A stretch of DNA of 64,000 nt, taken from Paenibacillus glycanilyticus NBRC 16618 (GTDB taxonomy: Bacteria > Bacillota > Bacilli > Paenibacillales > Paenibacillaceae). Of the stretch, positions 10,225 to 17,896 are shown in pieces. The position numbers and the translations under genes were made by a program. The DNA lies in assembly GCF_004000805.1 (NCBI RefSeq), contig NZ_BILY01000029.1:1-64000 (forward strand). Direction: 5' to 3'. Positions within the stretch are counted from its first letter, which is position 1. Each line of letters begins with the position of its first letter. A model generated the notes under the pieces. That model was not told the origin of the DNA. It did no database searches and was given only the letters and a program-made list of their open reading frames with translations.

Positions 10225-10551
10225 TCAGCCTCCGCCAATGGAGCTGCCTTTGCCAAAGCCGGAGCTCGTTTTGCTTGTAATGCTGGATTTATAAGCAGAA
10301 TAAGAGCTGCTTTTTTGCAGCGCCGATCGGGAGGAATAATAGCTGTTGCCATAGTAATAATTCCGGTAGTAAGAGGAGCTGGAATCGTCGCAGCGGTATA
10401 CGCCGTTTTTGCTGTCCCACTCCCAGTCCCTGCATTGGCTGTCCGTTGGCGGAGCCGTTCGCGGGTAAGTCGTTGTTTGACCGCAGCCCGCAAGGGCGGT
10501 AGCCATGGCAACGGCAGAGACGCCAAGCATTGCTTTTTGAGTTAAATTCAT
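10225..10551 (-). CDS. Small Ser/Tyr-rich lipoprotein with a Gly-Gly-Gly C-terminus
   Basis: A 108-residue lipoprotein precursor. Residues about 1-22 form a signal peptide ending in the lipobox LAGC. The mature part is rich in Ser and Tyr, with one WEWDSKNGVYRCDD segment holding a further Cys, and ends SGFGKGSSIGGG. I do not recognise a domain. The layout (short lipoprotein, ATP-grasp ligase, DUF350 protein) parallels E. coli ygiB/ygiC and yjfM/yjfC/yjfL, so it may be the partner or substrate of the ligase; this is inference. The start at 10551 has GGAGG ten bases upstream, whereas an in-frame ATG at 10575 precedes that site. Confidence 0.75.
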   Translation of the reverse strand: MNLTQKAMLGVSAVAMATALAGCGQTTTYPRTAPPTDSQCRDWEWDSKNGVYRCDDSSSSYYRNYYYGNSYYSSRSALQKSSSYSAYKSSITSKTSSGFGKGSSIGGG

Positions 10552-10625
10552 AAACTGGTATCCTCCAAGCTTCATAGTTCCTATAAAGTTATATCATATT
10601 TTAATAGGGATGCAGCAAGAAAAGT

Positions 10626-10654
10626 TAAAGTTTCCATAAAATGATGGTATGATA
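10626..10654 (+). promoter_or_regulatory. Promoter of the 10.7 kb hypothetical gene
   Basis: TTAAAG and TATGAT are separated by 17 bp, about 25 bases upstream of the gene's ribosome site. Confidence 0.6.
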
Positions 10655-10684
10655 GTGAAATCATTTTGATTCGGAGTGAGAGAG

Positions 10685-11140
10685 ATGAATAAATTAATTT
10701 ATTTTGTCGACAAAGGCTTTAATGAATACGAGCCGTTAATGGAGTATCCTGCCGCTTCCGTTGGAATCGATGAGATGTATGCCCGTCAATTATGCACCTA
10801 CCTGATTGCAAACGGAGTTCAATACGAATTAACCTCAAACGAGATGCAGGAAAAAGAAGAAATGCTGATCGTCAAACGCATCGGGCCAAACGAGAATTAC
10901 GGAGACGAATCCAACTACCGGGGACGCGGCATTTATATCGAATTCAGGAAGCCTAACGAGCGGGGACGCAAGCTGACCGAGATCGGCAGCGCCAACCATT
11001 ATGAGGTTATCCGTTACTTGCTGAAGGACATCGTAGATGTTCCGGGTTACGGTCCCATGTTTACGACATCAACCGAAATTGACGAAGACCGGGGCTGTTA
11101 CGTGATTTACGTCCGCGGCATGAATGAGCCTGAGGATTAA
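10685..11140 (+). CDS. Conserved-looking hypothetical cytosolic protein
   Basis: A protein of 151 residues that I do not recognise. It has no signal peptide or membrane segment and is acidic. It contains an RGRGIYIEFRKP strand-like core and ends with CYVIYVRGMNEPED, suggesting a small alpha/beta fold. The ATG at 10685 follows a GGAGTGAGAGAG purine tract; a GTG three codons upstream is part of that tract. It has its own promoter, is monocistronic and converges on arsC with a shared terminator, so context gives no function. Confidence 0.7.
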   Translation: MNKLIYFVDKGFNEYEPLMEYPAASVGIDEMYARQLCTYLIANGVQYELTSNEMQEKEEMLIVKRIGPNENYGDESNYRGRGIYIEFRKPNERGRKLTEIGSANHYEVIRYLLKDIVDVPGYGPMFTTSTEIDEDRGCYVIYVRGMNEPED

Positions 11141-11141
11141 T

Positions 11142-11170
11142 AAAAAAGCTGCCTTAACGGCAGCTTTTTT
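11142..11170. terminator. Bidirectional terminator shared by the hypothetical gene and arsC
   Basis: A GCTGCC/GGCAGC stem is flanked by A6 and T6. The stop codon of arsC lies in the loop, so both convergent genes end on this hairpin. Confidence 0.88.
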
Positions 11171-11585
11171 CATCTACAAATTGTTTAATTCGATCATGAA
11201 TGGCATCCCTCACGGCACGGAATTGGACCATGATTTCTTCCTCGGTGCCGGTAGCCTTCGCCGGATCGTCAAATCCCCAGTGCCACTTAACGACATTTTC
11301 ATTGGCAATGACCGGGCAATGCTCGTCCGCATGCCCGCATAATGTAATGACGTAATTAGCCCGGTTTAATAATTCGACATCAATCACATCGGAGGTATTG
11401 CCCGAAATATCCACTCCCGCTTCTTTCATCGCTTGCACGGCTTTCGGATTTAGTCCGTGCGCTTCCAAGCCGGCGCTGTACACCTGGAATTCGTCTCCGC
11501 CCAGCAGCTTCATGAATCCGTCCGCCATCTGGCTTCTGCACGAATTGCCCGTACATAGGAAATATACGATAGGTTTTGCTGTCAT
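11154..11585 (-). CDS. arsC: Arsenate reductase, thioredoxin-coupled
   Basis: An arsenate reductase of the low-molecular-weight phosphatase fold, 143 residues. It reduces arsenate to arsenite, which the neighbouring pump exports. The catalytic loop CTGNSCRS starts at Cys11. The relay cysteines Cys83 and Cys90 ([10 protein letters not shown]) are present, placing it in the thioredoxin-dependent class, and HWGFDDPA is intact. AGGAGG precedes the ATG. It is the last gene of a marR-arsB-arsC unit, 19 bases after arsB. Confidence 0.95.
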   Translation of the reverse strand: MTAKPIVYFLCTGNSCRSQMADGFMKLLGGDEFQVYSAGLEAHGLNPKAVQAMKEAGVDISGNTSDVIDVELLNRANYVITLCGHADEHCPVIANENVVKWHWGFDDPAKATGTEEEIMVQFRAVRDAIHDRIKQFVDEKSCR

Positions 11586-11604
11586 CCGTATCCTCCTGTC
11601 ATGG

Positions 11605-13017
11605 CTATGCCATTTGTTTTTCCGCTTCTTGTTTTTTGCCGGATTTCAACCTGAAGAAAAAGGCGAGGGCAACACCCGCTGCCAATAGGAATCCTGCAAT
11701 CGCAAAGCCAACATACACGTTAAACGAATGAATAAACTCAAGCCAGATATATAACCCGGCCAGCGTGATAAACAAGGTCGGCACGGTTAATACGAAGCCT
11801 GCTTTCATATAAGAGCCCCATGAAATCTTCACGTCCTTCTTTGCGAGAACATGAAGCCATAACAAGGTGGCCAGCGAACCGATTGGCGTCATCTTTGGAC
11901 CCAGATTGCATCCAATCACATTCGCGTAAACCAACGCTTCCCGGATCGCGCCTGCCGTAGCTGTCCCCTTGATCGCTAAGGCATCAATCATTACCGTTGG
12001 CATGTTGTTCATTACGGAGGATAAGATCGCCGACAGGAAGCCCATACCCATCGTTGCGGCAAAAAGTCCATGGTCGGCAATGGCTTGAATGATGTTCCCA
12101 AGCGCATCCGTAAGTCCCGCGTTTCGCAGCCCGTAGACCACGACATACATGCCAATCGAAAACACAACAACGGTCCATGGAGCTTCCTTCAACACCTTCT
12201 TGGTCTGAATCGCCGGGCTCCGGCGGGCGAACAGCAAGAAGACCAAAGACACGGCCCCCGTAATGATCGATACCGGCACATGAATAAATTCGCTGGCCAG
12301 ATAGGCAACAAACAGAATCGCCAACAAAATCCAGGACAAGCGGAACAGCTTGTGATCTTTAATCGCTTCTCTTGGTTCCTTCACCTCGCGGACATCGTAA
12401 TCCGCGGGAATGCTTTTCCGGTAAAAAAGATACAGCACAAGAAGGCTTGCGCCAAGCGAGAAGAGGTTCGGGATGATCATCCGGCTGGCATATTCCACAA
12501 AACCCGCTCCGAAATAATCGGCCGAAACGATATTTACCAGATTGCTTATAATGAGGGGCAATGACGTCGTATCCGATATAAAACCACCGGCCATAATAAA
12601 CGGCAGGATCATTTTACTGTCGAACTTAAGCGCCCTGACCATGGCGAGCACAATTGGCGTAAGGATAAGCGCTGCTCCGTCATTGGCGAAAAAGGCCGAT
12701 ACCGCTGCGCCAAGCATAATGACGTATACAAACATTCTTCTGCCGTTTCCTTTAGCTAGACGGGCCATATGAAGGGCTGCCCACTCAAAGAAACCAATTG
12801 CGTCAAGGATCAACGAGTTCAGGATAATGGCGATAAAAGCAATCGTTGCATTCCATACAATGCCGGTTACGGTTCCTACATCCGCAAAGCTGACAACGCC
12901 AAAAAGCAACGCCAGTACAGCACCGCCTGCGGCTGACCAGCCAATACCAAGCCCTTTCGGCTGCCAAATAACAAACGTTAACGTAATCAAAAAAAGAATA
13001 ATTGCTATAAATGCCAC
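11605..13017 (-). CDS. arsB: Arsenite efflux pump ArsB (ArsB/NhaD ion-transporter superfamily)
   Basis: A membrane protein of 470 residues with about 12 hydrophobic segments. The central cytoplasmic loop (residues about 200-222) is basic and acidic. Family-typical stretches include [40 protein letters not shown] and [20 protein letters not shown]. It extrudes arsenite using membrane potential; no arsA is present. It starts with GTG after a GCGGGGAA site. The 76-base gap to marR holds a strong palindrome, suggesting a second operator directly before arsB. Confidence 0.94.
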   Translation of the reverse strand: MAFIAIILFLITLTFVIWQPKGLGIGWSAAGGAVLALLFGVVSFADVGTVTGIVWNATIAFIAIILNSLILDAIGFFEWAALHMARLAKGNGRRMFVYVIMLGAAVSAFFANDGAALILTPIVLAMVRALKFDSKMILPFIMAGGFISDTTSLPLIISNLVNIVSADYFGAGFVEYASRMIIPNLFSLGASLLVLYLFYRKSIPADYDVREVKEPREAIKDHKLFRLSWILLAILFVAYLASEFIHVPVSIITGAVSLVFLLFARRSPAIQTKKVLKEAPWTVVVFSIGMYVVVYGLRNAGLTDALGNIIQAIADHGLFAATMGMGFLSAILSSVMNNMPTVMIDALAIKGTATAGAIREALVYANVIGCNLGPKMTPIGSLATLLWLHVLAKKDVKISWGSYMKAGFVLTVPTLFITLAGLYIWLEFIHSFNVYVGFAIAGFLLAAGVALAFFFRLKSGKKQEAEKQMA

Positions 13018-13052
13018 TTGTCGTTCCCCGCTTTAATTCATATCGATTCGTT

Positions 13053-13076
13053 AATAATTGCAATTTGCAACTATTA
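13053..13076. promoter_or_regulatory. 24-bp near-perfect palindrome before arsB (probable MarR operator)
   Basis: The half-sites AATAATTGCAA and TTGCAACTATTA form a 24-bp inverted repeat with three mismatches. The size and the TTGCAA core fit a MarR-family operator. It lies between marR and arsB. Confidence 0.65.
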
Positions 13077-13093
13077 TCCAAAAATAAACTCCT

Positions 13094-13552
13094 CTATAGA
13101 GGAGGTAAACAGCAATGAGAACTTTGCCCCATCGCCTCATTTAATAGCTGAAGACTTTCGAGCACCTGCCTTTTTTTATCTGCGGGCACATACTGAAAAA
13201 TGCTTAAGATATAATCTTCCATTGCTTCCGCAACGGCCTTCTGCTGCTCATGTCCCTTTGCCGTCAAGGTTAAGGTTACGTATCGACGGTCCTTCTGATC
13301 CGGTTCGCGACTGAGCAGATCAAGCTCAACCAATTGCTGGACCTGCCTGCTTAACGTGCTTGCTTCCACGCAGAGCACATCTGCCAGCTCATTCAACGAT
13401 AGATTCGGACGCTTGTGCAGCTCATACAGAATATGGCTTTGAATAACGGAAATCCCGAATCCCTGGGCTCCGCCCTTCTGCTGCAGGCCGAATCTTCTAA
13501 CGACGCCTTGCAGTATTTCGCGCACATCCACATACTGCGGCAATTGTTCCAT
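13094..13552 (-). CDS. MarR-family regulator of the ars unit
   Basis: A winged-helix regulator of 152 residues. The recognition region is LSLNELADVLCVEASTLSRQ, followed by the wing LSREPDQKDRRYVTLTLTAKG, which is typical MarR. It carries Cys61 in the DNA-binding part and a C-terminal Cys147-Cys148 pair (SSHCCLPPL), either of which could bind arsenite or sense oxidation; that is inference. The ATG at 13552 is chosen because the promoter immediately upstream would start RNA near 13565, inside the longer reading frame. It precedes arsB and arsC on the same strand, where an ArsR would be expected. Confidence 0.85.
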   Translation of the reverse strand: MEQLPQYVDVREILQGVVRRFGLQQKGGAQGFGISVIQSHILYELHKRPNLSLNELADVLCVEASTLSRQVQQLVELDLLSREPDQKDRRYVTLTLTAKGHEQQKAVAEAMEDYILSIFQYVPADKKRQVLESLQLLNEAMGQSSHCCLPPL

Positions 13553-13565
13553 TCCTACATCACCC

Positions 13566-13601
13566 GCAATAGTTATAACATACAATAGTTGCGACCTGCA
13601 A
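13566..13601 (-). promoter_or_regulatory. marR-ars promoter with direct-repeat operator
   Basis: The -35 TTGCAG (13601-13596) and -10 TATAAC (13577-13572) are 18 bp apart. Two CAATAGTT copies (13567-13574 and 13583-13590), 16 bp apart, cover the -10 and the spacer. They share the AGTTGC/GCAA theme with the palindrome before arsB, consistent with autoregulation. Confidence 0.6.
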
Positions 13602-13614
13602 TTACTTTTTTTTC

Positions 13615-14346
13615 TTATTCCGTACCTCCGTCCTGCTCATTAACAAACCGGATAATATCCGCGTAAAACAATGCTTTGTCTTCACCCTTCAGCGCATGGT
13701 CAGACCGGGCGTACTCTTTCACGCTGACCGCTTCACTCATCCGTTTGTACCTGGCCAGATCCTCTTCCGTAACCAACGAGCCCTCCCGTTGTCCCCTTGC
13801 CACCATAAGCGGCAGCTGCAATGGCTGATCCAGCGGAATTTGAACCGACTCCCGTTGTATTCCCCATACTGCGTCAGCCCGTATGTTAGATGTCCGGTTA
13901 TATGGAATCAGATAATGATGGATATAGTCCTCCGCCCAGCCGTCAGGCATCGCCCGATGTTCGGGCGGATAATCACCAACGATAAAGGAACGCACATCGC
14001 TTGGATAGGCATGGGCGTATTGCAGCGCATAGGATACCCCTCTTGAATAAGCAAACAGATGGAAGCTCTTCACCCCGGCATCCCTCACGACGGATTCCAG
14101 ATCAGTCAGATGATCCTTCAGATCGTAACCAGCCTCTGGGGTATCGCTTTTCCCTCTTCCGCGGAATGATAATAGAATGCATCGCCTTGGCGCCGCCGCT
14201 TCCATAAAATCCAAATATTCTTCCGCCGTTTCCGATAATCCCGGGCAGACTACAATCGGAACCAACCTTTCATCCGCTTCGTCTCTTGAATCGTAATAAT
14301 GAATGCTGACCTCGCCATTACGCGCGTAATACTCGCTTACCGCCAT
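13615..14346 (-). CDS. Alpha/beta hydrolase
   Basis: A protein of 243 residues with an alpha/beta hydrolase fold. It shows the CPGLSETAEEY oxyanion region, the SFRGRGKSDTPEAGYDLKDH strand-turn, a nucleophile elbow AYSRG with Ser near residue 102, and a C-terminal SDHALKG carrying the likely catalytic His. The substrate cannot be told. It is expressed from an extended -10 (TGCTATAAT at 14391-14383) and is not part of the ars unit, which has its own promoter. Confidence 0.8.
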   Translation of the reverse strand: MAVSEYYARNGEVSIHYYDSRDEADERLVPIVVCPGLSETAEEYLDFMEAAAPRRCILLSFRGRGKSDTPEAGYDLKDHLTDLESVVRDAGVKSFHLFAYSRGVSYALQYAHAYPSDVRSFIVGDYPPEHRAMPDGWAEDYIHHYLIPYNRTSNIRADAVWGIQRESVQIPLDQPLQLPLMVARGQREGSLVTEEDLARYKRMSEAVSVKEYARSDHALKGEDKALFYADIIRFVNEQDGGTE

Positions 14347-14429
14347 GCTTTACACCGCCCCTGCCTCAATTTAAATGGCTTTATTATAGCACTCAAGTAT
14401 GAAGGTGATATATACTTTGTTGCATCATA

Positions 14430-14458
14430 TTGATTTTTGTCGAATTAGCAAGTATGGT
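14430..14458 (+). promoter_or_regulatory. Histidine kinase promoter with an embedded Spo0A box
   Basis: TTGATT (14430-14435) and TATGGT (14453-14458) are 17 bp apart. The first nine bases of the spacer are TTTGTCGAA, a perfect match to the Spo0A box, so phosphorylated Spo0A could block or modulate RNA polymerase here. Confidence 0.6.
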
Positions 14459-14494
14459 AAAAGATGACAGAAATATCAACTGTAGGTGACGGTA

Positions 14495-16429
14495 ATGAGA
14501 TCAACCATTCTTCTGATTACAGGCATAATTGTACTGGTTATATGTTCGGTCTACCAGATTCAACATGTCTCTTCCATAGAGAAACCCCAGCAAAACTATT
14601 CCGTCATCAAGGAATGGGACTACCAGTGGCTGTACAAGCCTAAGGAGCCCTATCAACCGGAATGTATCGCAGAGGGAGACCCGACAAAATGGCAGCATGC
14701 AGACAAAGACCAGCCTATGCAGAAGCGGGCAGCCGGTGCCGATGCCCTGATCCTGCGCATCACACTTCCGTCCCTGGATTGGAATACGCCGGGAATATGG
14801 ATAAAACGTGCTTACGGGACTGCTGTCAGCGTAGCTTTTGAACATCGGGAAGGCCTGCTCTATAACATGGAAAGATCGTATCCTTACGATGTGAACTATA
14901 CGCTGCTCCCTCTGTCCGATGCGACAAAAGGCAATCACTTGCTGATCCTGCTCCGTTTATCCGATGAGAGACAATCGCTGGAGCCTGAAATGGTCATCGG
15001 CGATTACAATCAGATGCTTCCCGAATATGAGCGTTACGGATTGATTGAATTGGTCTATGGCGGTTCGTTTATGTTCATTGCCTTAATCATGATGACTTGC
15101 CTGTTTTTTCTTAAACGCGAGCAAATTGTGCTGTGGATGTCTTTATGCCTGATCATCTTATGCCTGGGTGAAATTATACTAGCCTACTCTCCCGCTCTAT
15201 ACCACCATTATTATGCTTACGGAAAACCGTTTCTCGATTTGTTTGATCTAGCCCTGTTCCTGCTTACTCCTGCTCTCGCGGTCTTTTTCGAACAGACTCT
15301 TGGACCTGGCATTCACGGCATTATAAAAAAATTCAGAATCGTCCTTATTCCGGTTACGGTCTTGGTTATTGTGTTATGGGCGCTTGGCAAAACCATTGTT
15401 CCGGGCATAAGCCTTAGCTTGCTTCAAGTTGTACCGCTTACCTTTATCGCCGCTATTCAATTTCTCATTCTGACTGTTCACGCGATTGGTTACGCTTGGA
15501 AGGGGAACCGGGACGCGATTATGATTTCCGTCGGATACTCCGTCTTCTTCAGCGTGTTTATCTCGGAAATTATTATCTATTTCAGGGATGAGACCTATCA
15601 TCTGATCTATTGGAAGTGGGGGCTGCTCGCCTTCCTGCTGTCGCTCATTGCCGTGATGGGCAGGCAATTCTCCCGCAACCACGACCAGCTCGTTAAATAT
15701 TCCAAGGAGCTTGAAATGTTCAACCGGGAAATTCAGCGCGCGGAGAAAATGGAGCTGATCAGCCATCTGGCCGCTTCTATCGCGCATGAGGTACGCAATC
15801 CGCTGCAGGTGACGCGCGGATTCATTCAATTGGTAGGAGAAAAGGCCGTAAACAAGGAGAAGCAGTTCCTGCAGCTGGCCGTACAAGAGCTCGATCGCGC
15901 GTCCAGCATCATTACCGAGTTCCTCACGTTCGCCAAGCCTCATCTTGAAGATATAAAAACCTTGAATATTTCGGAAGAATTGAATCAGATTCAGGATATC
16001 ATCTCACCGCTTGCCGCAATGCAAAGCACAAGGCTTGAAGTCATCGCGGAACCGGACCTTTATGTGCTCGGCAGCGCCGAGAAGTTTAAACAGGCAATCA
16101 TAAATATGATCAAAAACAGCCTGGAGGCTATATCCAGCTTTGACGGAGCCGTATCCATTCTGGCCAACAAGGAAGACAATGAGGTTCTCATCCGGGTAAT
16201 CGATAATGGCGAAGGGATTGATCCCGAGAAGCTGGACAAGCTTGGCGAGCCCTATTTCTCCAACAAATCCAAGGGAACGGGCCTTGGTCTCATGGTCACC
16301 TTCCGGATTATCGAGGCTATGGAGGGTTCGATCCGCTTCAGCAGCACCAAAGGGGTTGGAACGGAAGCCGTCATCCGCCTTCCCTCCGTTTCGACGAACC
16401 CCTCGGAAACACCCTTTCCGGAAAGCTGA
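14495..16429 (+). CDS. Membrane sensor histidine kinase, sporulation-kinase type
   Basis: A protein of 644 residues. An N-terminal membrane segment is followed by an extracytoplasmic domain (about 25-180), seven further membrane segments (about 185-390, the 7TMR-DISM layout), a coiled linker, then the HisKA domain with the phosphoacceptor in AHEVRNPLQV (His431) and an HATPase domain (NMIKNSLEA, DNGEGIDPEKL, GTGLGL). The H-box and the short HisKA-HATPase module resemble Bacillus sporulation kinases. No response regulator is adjacent, as expected for a kinase feeding a phosphorelay. The ATG at 14495 follows TAGGTGA. A Spo0A box lies in its promoter. Confidence 0.88.
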   Translation: MRSTILLITGIIVLVICSVYQIQHVSSIEKPQQNYSVIKEWDYQWLYKPKEPYQPECIAEGDPTKWQHADKDQPMQKRAAGADALILRITLPSLDWNTPGIWIKRAYGTAVSVAFEHREGLLYNMERSYPYDVNYTLLPLSDATKGNHLLILLRLSDERQSLEPEMVIGDYNQMLPEYERYGLIELVYGGSFMFIALIMMTCLFFLKREQIVLWMSLCLIILCLGEIILAYSPALYHHYYAYGKPFLDLFDLALFLLTPALAVFFEQTLGPGIHGIIKKFRIVLIPVTVLVIVLWALGKTIVPGISLSLLQVVPLTFIAAIQFLILTVHAIGYAWKGNRDAIMISVGYSVFFSVFISEIIIYFRDETYHLIYWKWGLLAFLLSLIAVMGRQFSRNHDQLVKYSKELEMFNREIQRAEKMELISHLAASIAHEVRNPLQVTRGFIQLVGEKAVNKEKQFLQLAVQELDRASSIITEFLTFAKPHLEDIKTLNISEELNQIQDIISPLAAMQSTRLEVIAEPDLYVLGSAEKFKQAIINMIKNSLEAISSFDGAVSILANKEDNEVLIRVIDNGEGIDPEKLDKLGEPYFSNKSKGTGLGLMVTFRIIEAMEGSIRFSSTKGVGTEAVIRLPSVSTNPSETPFPES

Positions 16430-16435
16430 CGAGAA

Positions 16436-16468
16436 AAAGCGCCCCGTTTGTCATAAACGGGGCGCTTT
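16436..16468. terminator. Bidirectional terminator after the histidine kinase
   Basis: AAAGCGCCCCGTTT (16436-16449) pairs with AAACGGGGCGCTTT (16455-16468). It ends both the kinase and the convergent small membrane gene. Confidence 0.88.
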
Positions 16469-16472
16469 CTAT

Positions 16473-16682
16473 TTAATCCAGCCAGTTGATCAGTCCGGCA
16501 ATTGCGAGACAGACCAAAGCGAGCACAAAGGACCAGGTAGCAACTTTGTTTCTCATTCTTTTATCCGCTGGCTGCTCCGAATTAAAATTGCTTCTTTGCT
16601 GCTCAGGCGTTGTCCAGGCTCCCAAAGCCACTCCGGATATCAAAATAAATCCACAGCCGATATAGATGAATAATTGAAACAT
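16473..16682 (-). CDS. Small two-helix membrane protein (DUF5316-like)
   Basis: A protein of 69 residues with hydrophobic segments at about 3-23 and 50-67, joined by a polar loop (TTPEQQRSNFNSEQPADKRMRNK). The layout resembles DUF5316 proteins of Bacillales, but this assignment is tentative. The ATG at 16682 has GGAGG about seven bases upstream; longer in-frame starts lack a site. It follows the mobB terminator, so it is likely separately expressed. Function unknown. Confidence 0.65.
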   Translation of the reverse strand: MFQLFIYIGCGFILISGVALGAWTTPEQQRSNFNSEQPADKRMRNKVATWSFVLALVCLAIAGLINWLD

Positions 16683-16758
16683 GGGTTCGCCTCCTGCTGC
16701 TGTTTCTTCGTTAAGTATTGTATACGGTTCAATACCGAAAAAGTTTTTCTCAGGATGC

Positions 16759-16790
16759 AAAAAAATAGACAGTCCCGTTCAGGACTGTCT
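16759..16790 (-). terminator. Terminator of the nitrate reductase operon after mobB
   Basis: AGACAGTCC (16767-16775) pairs with GGACTGTCT (16782-16790) and is followed by Us on the minus strand. The 5' arm includes the last codons of mobB and the stop lies in the loop. Confidence 0.85.
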
Positions 16791-17291
16791 TCTCGAACCT
16801 TTTATCTGTATATGATCTCCTATCCCCTGCACATCGTCTATCTCGAATAACTCGGCCCCTGCCGGAATCACTTCTTCCTGCAAATTATACCCCGGCCAGA
16901 CCGCTACTGCCGTAATGCCTTTCAGTTCGCCCAGCAGCCGTTCGTCTTCCGCCCGCCTCACGATTACAAGCTTCGGCAACCGCTCCGCCTTAAACCCTTC
17001 AACAAGGATAAAAGCCTCCGCCGGCGCTTCTCCGATCAGCTCAAGCAATGCGGAAGGCTTCTCCTTCACAATAGCCGTCCGGTCTGCCGAAGTAATCGCC
17101 GACCAGACCGCTCCGGAGGATCGGTGCCGGGCGGTATCCGCATGCGCCGGCTCTGCCTCGAATTGATGGCCGTCATGCTTAACCGTGGCGACCTTAATTC
17201 CGCGGGACGCCAAATAATCGATCAGCCGGCACATGAGCGTTGTTTTGCCCGTATTTTTATAACCCGTAATCTGATACACGGCTGCTGCCAT
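16779..17291 (-). CDS. mobB: Molybdopterin-guanine dinucleotide biosynthesis protein B
   Basis: A P-loop GTP-binding protein of 170 residues. The Walker A motif is GYKNTGKTTL near residue 10, followed by VATVKHDGHQFE and ILVEGFKAERLPKLVIVRR, all typical of MobB. It assists MobA in making the bis-MGD cofactor needed by the nitrate reductase encoded upstream. A strong site AAGGAGGTG precedes the ATG, which comes two bases after the mobA stop. It is the last gene of the operon. Confidence 0.95.
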   Translation of the reverse strand: MAAAVYQITGYKNTGKTTLMCRLIDYLASRGIKVATVKHDGHQFEAEPAHADTARHRSSGAVWSAITSADRTAIVKEKPSALLELIGEAPAEAFILVEGFKAERLPKLVIVRRAEDERLLGELKGITAVAVWPGYNLQEEVIPAGAELFEIDDVQGIGDHIQIKGSRRQS

Positions 17292-17293
17292 GG

Positions 17294-17896
17294 CTACACC
17301 TCCTTTCGAATTTTCGCTTCTTCGTATTGCTCCGGCGTATTAATATTGTCAACAAAGCTAAAGGAAATGCCGGCCGCCTTAAACTTCTCCTCCGGAACCT
17401 TGGCATAGTTGATCCGCTTCAGAAATCCGTTCATGCTGTAATCGCCCTCCGACAGACAACGCTCAACCTGTTCCAGGCACTCCGCGCGGTAAATAGCATG
17501 AAGAGGATGAAGCCGACCATTCACTTCGGGCACGGCAGCCAGACTGCCGCTCTCTTCCATCCGATGCCGCAATAAAGCGGCAGCCTTACCCGATACGAAA
17601 GGCATATCGCAAGCGGATACCCACAGCGCGGAATAACAATTGTATTCAAAAGCGGTATGAAGAGCCGCAAGCGGACCTTGACCGGGCGCCGCATCAATCA
17701 GGCATGGCAGCCTCAAGCCGGAGAGGAGCTTAGCCTGATCCTCCGACGCGACCACGGCCGTCACGCTGCCGCATAAGGGCAGCATGTTTTCACGAACGCG
17801 CTCAATCATAAACTGCCCGCCGATCGGCAGGAGCGCCTTCATTAATCCGCCCATTCGCCTGCCTTGGCCACCGGCCAATATAATGCCGCCAATCAT
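17294..17896 (-). CDS. mobA: Molybdenum cofactor guanylyltransferase
   Basis: A nucleotidyltransferase of 200 residues that transfers GMP from GTP to molybdopterin. The N-terminal signature GIILAGGQGRRMGG and the KALLPIGG motif are intact, and ACDMPFVSG holds the metal-binding Asp. The ATG at 17896 overlaps the nasC stop by four bases (ATGA), so translation is coupled. A frame extension to 18043 is only nasC sequence read out of frame. Context shows it supplies cofactor to the linked nitrate reductase. Confidence 0.94.
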   Translation of the reverse strand: MIGGIILAGGQGRRMGGLMKALLPIGGQFMIERVRENMLPLCGSVTAVVASEDQAKLLSGLRLPCLIDAAPGQGPLAALHTAFEYNCYSALWVSACDMPFVSGKAAALLRHRMEESGSLAAVPEVNGRLHPLHAIYRAECLEQVERCLSEGDYSMNGFLKRINYAKVPEEKFKAAGISFSFVDNINTPEQYEEAKIRKEV

